A DNA stretch of 64,000 nt from Phyllostachys edulis (lineage: Eukaryota; Streptophyta; Magnoliopsida; Poales; Poaceae). The DNA lies in assembly GCA_036346405.1 (NCBI GenBank), contig CM070550.1:11070115-11134114 (forward strand), written 5' to 3'. Positions 59,222-64,000 of this stretch are shown here, piece after piece. Within the stretch, counting starts at the first letter, position 1. Every line of letters begins with the position of its first letter. The notes beneath the pieces were generated by a model. The model was not told the DNA's origin. It searched no databases and saw only the letters and a program-made list of their open reading frames with translations. A program made the position numbers and the translations under genes.

Positions 59222-60815
59222 GATACAGTGCATATTTCTTGTGGTTCCATGCATACAGCGTAAAATTTCAACCCGTGGCAGATCAGGCAGTATGGTACCG
59301 AACTGAATAAAAGATGCATAACAAATTAAAGAAATATAAGACTAAGAGATATCTAAAATGCTTCCACGAAGCATAACACGTTTCTATTATTCAAGATGAA
59401 TGTAATGTCCTTCGACATACTCAAGACATGATTAATATGCTTTTCAGTTCTATATGTTATCACCAAACTAGTATATGCAAAACCATGTTGGCTGCATGCC
59501 TCAATATGCTAACCAGTTAAGTGGGCTCCCTGTTCTACCATGTGGTCAGAGGTGCCTGAGCCAATAATCAAGTTATCTATGTCAATTGAAGGGAATCCAA
59601 AGTTATTCTCTTGCATCCTCAGTTGATGTAACCGATTTCATCTTTGAAATACACGTTGCACATTTCCTGACATGCTAGAATAGGCCTAGGATCTACCATT
59701 TGCTCTTTCGGCACAAGATTGGAGCGGTAAAGCCCCTTTTCATGATCTAAGGTAAACAGATGGCCCCTACCTGTGAAAGGAAAAAAGAAGGAAAGGATGG
59801 CCCCTTAACTCAGTAAAGGTGTTTCTCCAACATGTAGATTAATAGCTGATTTCAATGGACCCACGCAAATTTCATTAAGAAAAAAAGAATGAACCTTTGC
59901 AATACAGTTTCTACCATGTAAGCCTGCAAATATGAATCCATATCCTGGAGCACCGTATGGATCCATGAGAAGATGCATTATGGTGACTTATTGATTGGAT
60001 CAGGATTAAAGAAGGTAGTTTGGCTCTAATAAACTTGAATGTGATCAATGTAGTTAAGAGTTAAAACAGTCTGCAAGGAAGGGCATAACAAACGAAAATC
60101 CACACACCAGTTCATCAGACTACGAAACTGTATATAAGACAAGTGGACCAATCTACAAAAATCAGTACAGTTGAATAATATGTAAAACGGCGGCTAAAGT
60201 TCTAGCTAACTAGATCAGTGCAGCATCAATGAATTGATTGAAATAAGAAATATCCTAAGTTAAACTGCATCCGTACAAGTTGGTAACAAGATAATAACAA
60301 CATAACATGGCAGGATGTAAATCATACAAATAATGAATCTCAATAAACAAATGAGGCGACAATATGCAAACTATAGGAGCAACTTAATCTTACTGAACAA
60401 ACGCATGACTTCCATACATCATTGGTCCAAATGTCCAATCATACAATAGAAGTCATTGTGCAACTAGCAGGAGCCAAACAGCTGACGTTCTTAGTGGTAC
60501 CTAACAGGGACAATTTCAACCAAATTTACACCACCACTCAGCTCCTCTCACTGCAAATGAAACTACGGAATAACCAAATTGCCTCCTGGAAACGGTTTAC
60601 CCTGTGAGCTAAGACAATCATAGGTGATCGGAAATATTTTATACTAGGGGGTCTCTAGATATTTGATGCCATGTTTATGTTAAAATAACCTGATTCAGAA
60701 GGAGCTATGCATAGATTTCCTCAAATGCATTTTTGATTGAGATGAAAAATAGAAACTAGAAAATAGAAATGCCACACGTATGATTTCTCCACCTCACATT
60801 TTATTTGACCTAATG
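59222..60815. other. non-coding, apparently low-repeat sequence
   Basis: AT-rich sequence of about 1.6 kb without a long ORF or element end that I recognise. It could be intron or 3' flank of a minus-strand gene starting near 61230, but I cannot show exons. Confidence 0.4.
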
Positions 60816-61301
60816 TCACAATATCGCAGGCACGCTAGGCCGAGCCCCCAATAGCATTCCATTTCTTAACATCTCAAAAGGTTCTCGCCCAATCGTACCG
60901 CCGGCAACCGTCACTTTCGTCACACGACGTGATTTGCAGGTTAAACAACGACTAAAGCCAGTGTAAGAACCGCCATTGATTCCCAACCAACGGCCATCGA
61001 ATAGCGCATCTCTCCGCTTGCGGCATGCCGCGCCGCGCGTGCACGCAACTAGAAATTTCGAGAAATCGCACGGACCATGCGATCCAGGAGGGAGAGGGTG
61101 AAATTCCGGTACCTCTGATGCGTAGGAGAGGAATTCGGGTGGAACGAAGCGACGGATCGCTCCGCCTCCTCTGCTTCGAGTCCTCGTCGCCTCGATCCCC
61201 ACGCTTGCTCGAGACGATATAAGAAAAAATTGGCGGCACAACGAGGAGGCAAGCGCAGCCGCGTTGGGTTGGAAGCCGAGGGGAGGGGCTAAGGGCAGCA
61301 T
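60816..61301 (-). other. possible first exon region of a minus-strand gene
   Basis: A minus ORF of 161 codons starts MLPLAPPLGFQPNAAALASS and has no family features. A donor-like AG/GTACCG on the minus strand near 61112 suggests instead that 61230-61112 is a short first exon, with the rest intronic. GC content rises here as in grass 5' exons. The protein call is weak. Confidence 0.3.
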
Positions 61302-61640
61302 GGGCTCTTTATTAGCCTATCGGGCCGAATGCTGGGTCTTAGTTGCTTCTCGAGAATTGGCCCGAGGCCGCGAGGCAGGCTATGGTTGTTCGCTAGCAGT
61401 TGGGCCGCGAGTCCGAACCCAAGTGAACTTGCTCGTACGGGACGATCCGGCTGGCCAAGCCGACCGCTGATCTGCTAGACCAGGTGCCCAGCCCGTCTAG
61501 GCCCAGCCCGGGTATTCGTGGAGTGTCATTACTTATTTATGCCTTATTTGGCTGGGCGGAAATATAGTACTTTTTCTCTCAAGATCGTGGCCATTCTGGC
61601 CCAAAATTGCTTAGCATGGAAGGCCTTCATAAATCCCTAG
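61300..61640. promoter_or_regulatory. possible bidirectional promoter with GGCCCA-type elements
   Basis: Several TGGGCC/GGCCCA-like sites lie in 340 bp: TATCGGGCCGAATG, AATTGGCCCGAG, AGTTGGGCCGCG, TAGGCCCAGCCCGG and TCTGGCCCAAAA. Such site II elements are frequent in promoters of plant housekeeping genes. They lie between exon-like sequences on both strands. Confidence 0.4.
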
Positions 61641-62100
61641 TCGGCTAACCGCCGGCCATATCTCGTCCTCTCCGACGTTCTCGCTGGCGTTGAGAGGACG
61701 GGATCAGTTGAATTCCGGAGGTAATATTAGATTTCTTTAGTTTGTTTTGTTTTGTTAGATTAATTTGTTCTAGTTTTTATTCTTCTCCAATGAGTTCCCA
61801 ACCGGATTTTCTTTACTCGTGATGGGCTTTATCGAACCGATTCACCTTCACCTAAGTGACAATGGCGACGTCTACACTGAAGATCGATACCGGGCCAAGT
61901 TGGGTACAAATAAATCCTCTCTAATTTTCTTTCGACGAACAACAATGCTATTGAGACGTAGATCCTATACATGATGGAGATTATCGACATTCTAATTTCT
62001 GTTGTCATGATTGTTAGCAATCATGGTACCATTGCAAGATATGGATTCTACGACGAGAAAGATAAGTCCACTATGTTCATCGATATAAAGATTTGATGGT
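61641..62100 (+). other. possible 5' exon, intron and short ORF of a plus-strand gene
   Basis: An exon-like GC stretch (61650-61720) ends in a donor GGAG/GTAATATT. An ORF of 50 codons lies at 61822-61974 (MGFIEPIHLHLSDNGDVYTE, DRYRAKLGTNKSSLIFFRRT), followed in another frame by GTIARYGFYDEKDKSTMFID to about 62095. The wording looks coding, but I do not recognise a family. It may be a decayed gene or TE fragment. Confidence 0.3.
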
Positions 62101-62205
62101 AACACATTATTCATCAAGAATCTTCATGTAAAAGTTTGGTGCGCGTGTACTTTACCTAAGTTATTAATATAAATGTGAGTTTTTTTATATATATAAAAAG
62201 GGATA

Positions 62206-62336
62206 TTCAATTATTTGCCACTACTAAACATGCATAACTGATTATTTGCCACTGATGTGAGTATAACAAATATTTATATAGTGGCAAATCATAAAATTCA
62301 TCCTTTTACAGTGACAAATAATCAATTATTTCTTTA
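62206..62336. repeat. MITE-like inverted repeat
   Basis: TCAATTATTTGCCACTACT and TAACTGATTATTTGCCACTG face CAGTGACAAATAATCAATTA in inverted orientation, with ATAGTGGCAAAT between them. The arms could fold into a hairpin. No sure target duplication was found. Boundaries are approximate. Confidence 0.35.
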
Positions 62337-62713
62337 AAAAAAAAGATGGCTCAAATGATGATTTCTATGTATCAAATGTGTCTGTAAATTCGCCACATAT
62401 TTTTGTAGTTCTGCTCCTGCCTGAGATGGCTGCATGGTCTAGTCTACTGACTCAAATAATGGGTGGCAACTGCCTTGGATGAGCCTACTTAACCAGTACA
62501 TACTAGCTTTTTTGGAGGAAGATTTTTTTGTATGCTGTTTTTGATCTCTGATATATCATTGCAAGGTAGTATCTCTCTTACATGGTACTGTAAAATCAAA
62601 ATCATATGTCGTCAACTCCGTTAGTAGGTATTTTCTAACAACTTGTAAACTTTTTTTTTCCAAAATACCCTCATTTTCTTTCTTCTCCTTCCTCATTTCT
62701 TTTCTTCCCCTTC

Positions 62714-63277
62714 GTGCTTCTCTCTCATCCATTTCACCCGATGCTGCCACCCTTCCTCTCTCTCATTCTTCCGCTCTCTCTTTCCCTTGTGTGCCTGCCC
62801 CTACCACTCCCTCCTCACCTCCCCTTCTCCATCTGGCCCCATCCGGCTGCCGCCGCCAACACCCGGCCGAGGAATGCGGAGATGGCGGCGGTGACTACCG
62901 GGCGCGGCGAGGACATGGAGCTCTCGTCGTCCTCGTGCTCCCCCGCGATCGGATTGAGCTCATGGAGCCCAGTGCCTCCACGACGAGGTCCGCCGTTCGC
63001 GGTGGCCAATGCGACGGGGAAGCGCGACGGTGAACTCCTCCTATTCCTCCCCTTTCCTTCTATTTTTTCTGCCATGGATGAAATCAAACAGAGCTTCGTC
63101 TCTCCCATGTGTATGTGTGCATGTGCTTGTGTGAATGATGGCGTGTTGGTGTTGGTGGTGAATCGGCATTGTTCCAGTTGGGGAAGAAGACAGCGTCCTC
63201 TTCCACCCCTGGCGCGTCCTCCTCCATCTCCGGCGTGGATCGAGCCAGCGGCATCGTCCTACTCCACCCGGTCATAA
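62714..63277 (+). CDS. hypothetical ORF, GC-rich
   Basis: An open frame of 187 codons starts MLLSHPFHPMLPPFLSLILP with a Leu/Pro-rich segment, then a Pro/Arg/Ser-rich part. CT-rich sequence before it fits a plant 5' UTR, but the protein has no recognisable domain and overlapping frames are also open. It may be a 5' leader or a gene start rather than a protein. Confidence 0.2.
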   Translation: MLLSHPFHPMLPPFLSLILPLSLSLVCLPLPLPPHLPFSIWPHPAAAANTRPRNAEMAAVTTGRGEDMELSSSSCSPAIGLSSWSPVPPRRGPPFAVANATGKRDGELLLFLPFPSIFSAMDEIKQSFVSPMCMCACACVNDGVLVLVVNRHCSSWGRRQRPLPPLARPPPSPAWIEPAASSYSTRS

Positions 63278-64000
63278 GTTCATCCAGCGGCCGCCTCCCT
63301 TTCGTCGATGTGAGACCGAGCGGCGGTGGACCTCTCTCGGCAGCGACAGCCCGCTCTCAGCCTGTGATGACCCGACACAAATTACATTACATTTATTACA
63401 AATGTGTATGTTATGTCAAAACTATATATTTGTGTTCGCAAATTAATTCAGCTCGTACTCCTCAGGTAACACATTAGACCAATTTTCCTTCCTATTTTAG
63501 CCCATCAACCCTAACCTCTATTCTCTCTCTCATCCTGTGGCTGTGTGTGTTTTTTTAGGGGGGGGAGGGGGCTCCGGCCTCCAAGTGGCGAACGAGCGGA
63601 GGCGCGGGCTACGAAAGCGAGCAACGGTCGGCGGACACAACGCTACGATGTGACGGCAAACAGGCGTGAGACGGCGCAGGGTGAGCGTGCGGCAGCGCAC
63701 CTACGCGGACGAACAGAGATGCGGCGCAAACAAGTAGGTGGTAGTGCGACAAACAGGGAAGAAGAGAGCGGACGGTACCAAGGGAGCAACGCGGTGGCCG
63801 GGAGGGAGCATAGCGGCGAGAAGGGATAGCATATCCAGCTCACCGTCATCGTCATCTCTCTAGATCTAGGTGTGTTCTGCGCACTCCACTTCTTCTCCCT
63901 GGCTCTACTCCGCTGCAAGTCTGGTTTTTTCTAGAGTCTAGCCTCTTCCTCTGCTTTCTTGGTTCTTTCCGATAGATGTTGTACAAAAATACAATCTTTG
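63278..64000. other. unassigned right edge
   Basis: It contains an AT-rich part (63370-63480), a G run (63556-63571) and a GC-rich part with ORFs on both strands (63545-63918). No element end or protein family is recognised. Confidence 0.4.

Overview
The window reads as a nested transposable-element block of a grass (Poaceae) nuclear chromosome, with a short, less repetitive stretch at the right end. The evidence is Ty3/gypsy polyproteins of the Tat and Tekay/Del-like types, LTRs of 3 kb and more, CACTA (En/Spm-type) elements with TNP2 transposase and a second Ulp1-bearing gene, a TRIM, a non-autonomous hAT, GC-rich 5' exons and plant TATA boxes. I see no bacterial, organellar, tRNA, rRNA or CRISPR signal. 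Almost every coding region is broken by stops and 1-2 base indels, so most genes are called pseudogenes. All family names come from motifs and memory, not from a search.

Layout. 1-4772: internal region of a plus-strand Tat-lineage gypsy element (C) without LTRs. 4773-21800: a minus-strand gypsy element (H) cut into pieces. Its gag is at 16924-18579, its integrase at 10496-11445 and its pol C-terminus at 4773-5125. A second copy of the pol C-terminus lies on the far side of its LTR (19815-20272), at 20273-20377 and 21317-21800. Three insertions split H: element A (5126-10495, LTR-gag-protease-LTR without RT or integrase), element B2 (11446-16923, the 3' half of a Tekay-like element with its LTR) and a solo LTR related to A (20378-21316, TSD GGATT). 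22311-33876: B1, a nearly full-length Tekay/RIRE3-like element with an extra upstream ORF, an intact gag ORF and a broken pol. 33877-35967: a GC-rich LTR-like piece split by a 1.43-kb hAT (TSD CGCATAGG).

35968-42459 holds CACTA element E1 (minus strand, internally deleted TNP2). 43448-58886 holds CACTA element E2 (plus strand, TSD ACC), which sits in a tandem TRIM (42663-43447 and 58890-59221). E2 carries TNP2, a second gene with a Ulp1-like protease domain, and a small minus-strand ORF. Its second gene is split by LTR element D (50058-55221, TSD GACGC). 59222-64000 looks less repetitive. It has a possible bidirectional promoter near 61300-61640 and a few weak gene candidates.

How the parts may work together. 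In both CACTA elements the palindromic motif of the subterminal repeats (core CAGACGGTT/AACCGTCTG) also occurs in an internal block between the two genes. In E2 that block lies between two TATA boxes pointing away from each other. This suggests that one DNA-binding protein could act on the ends and also control a central divergent promoter. That reading is inference. It is the most interesting point in the window.
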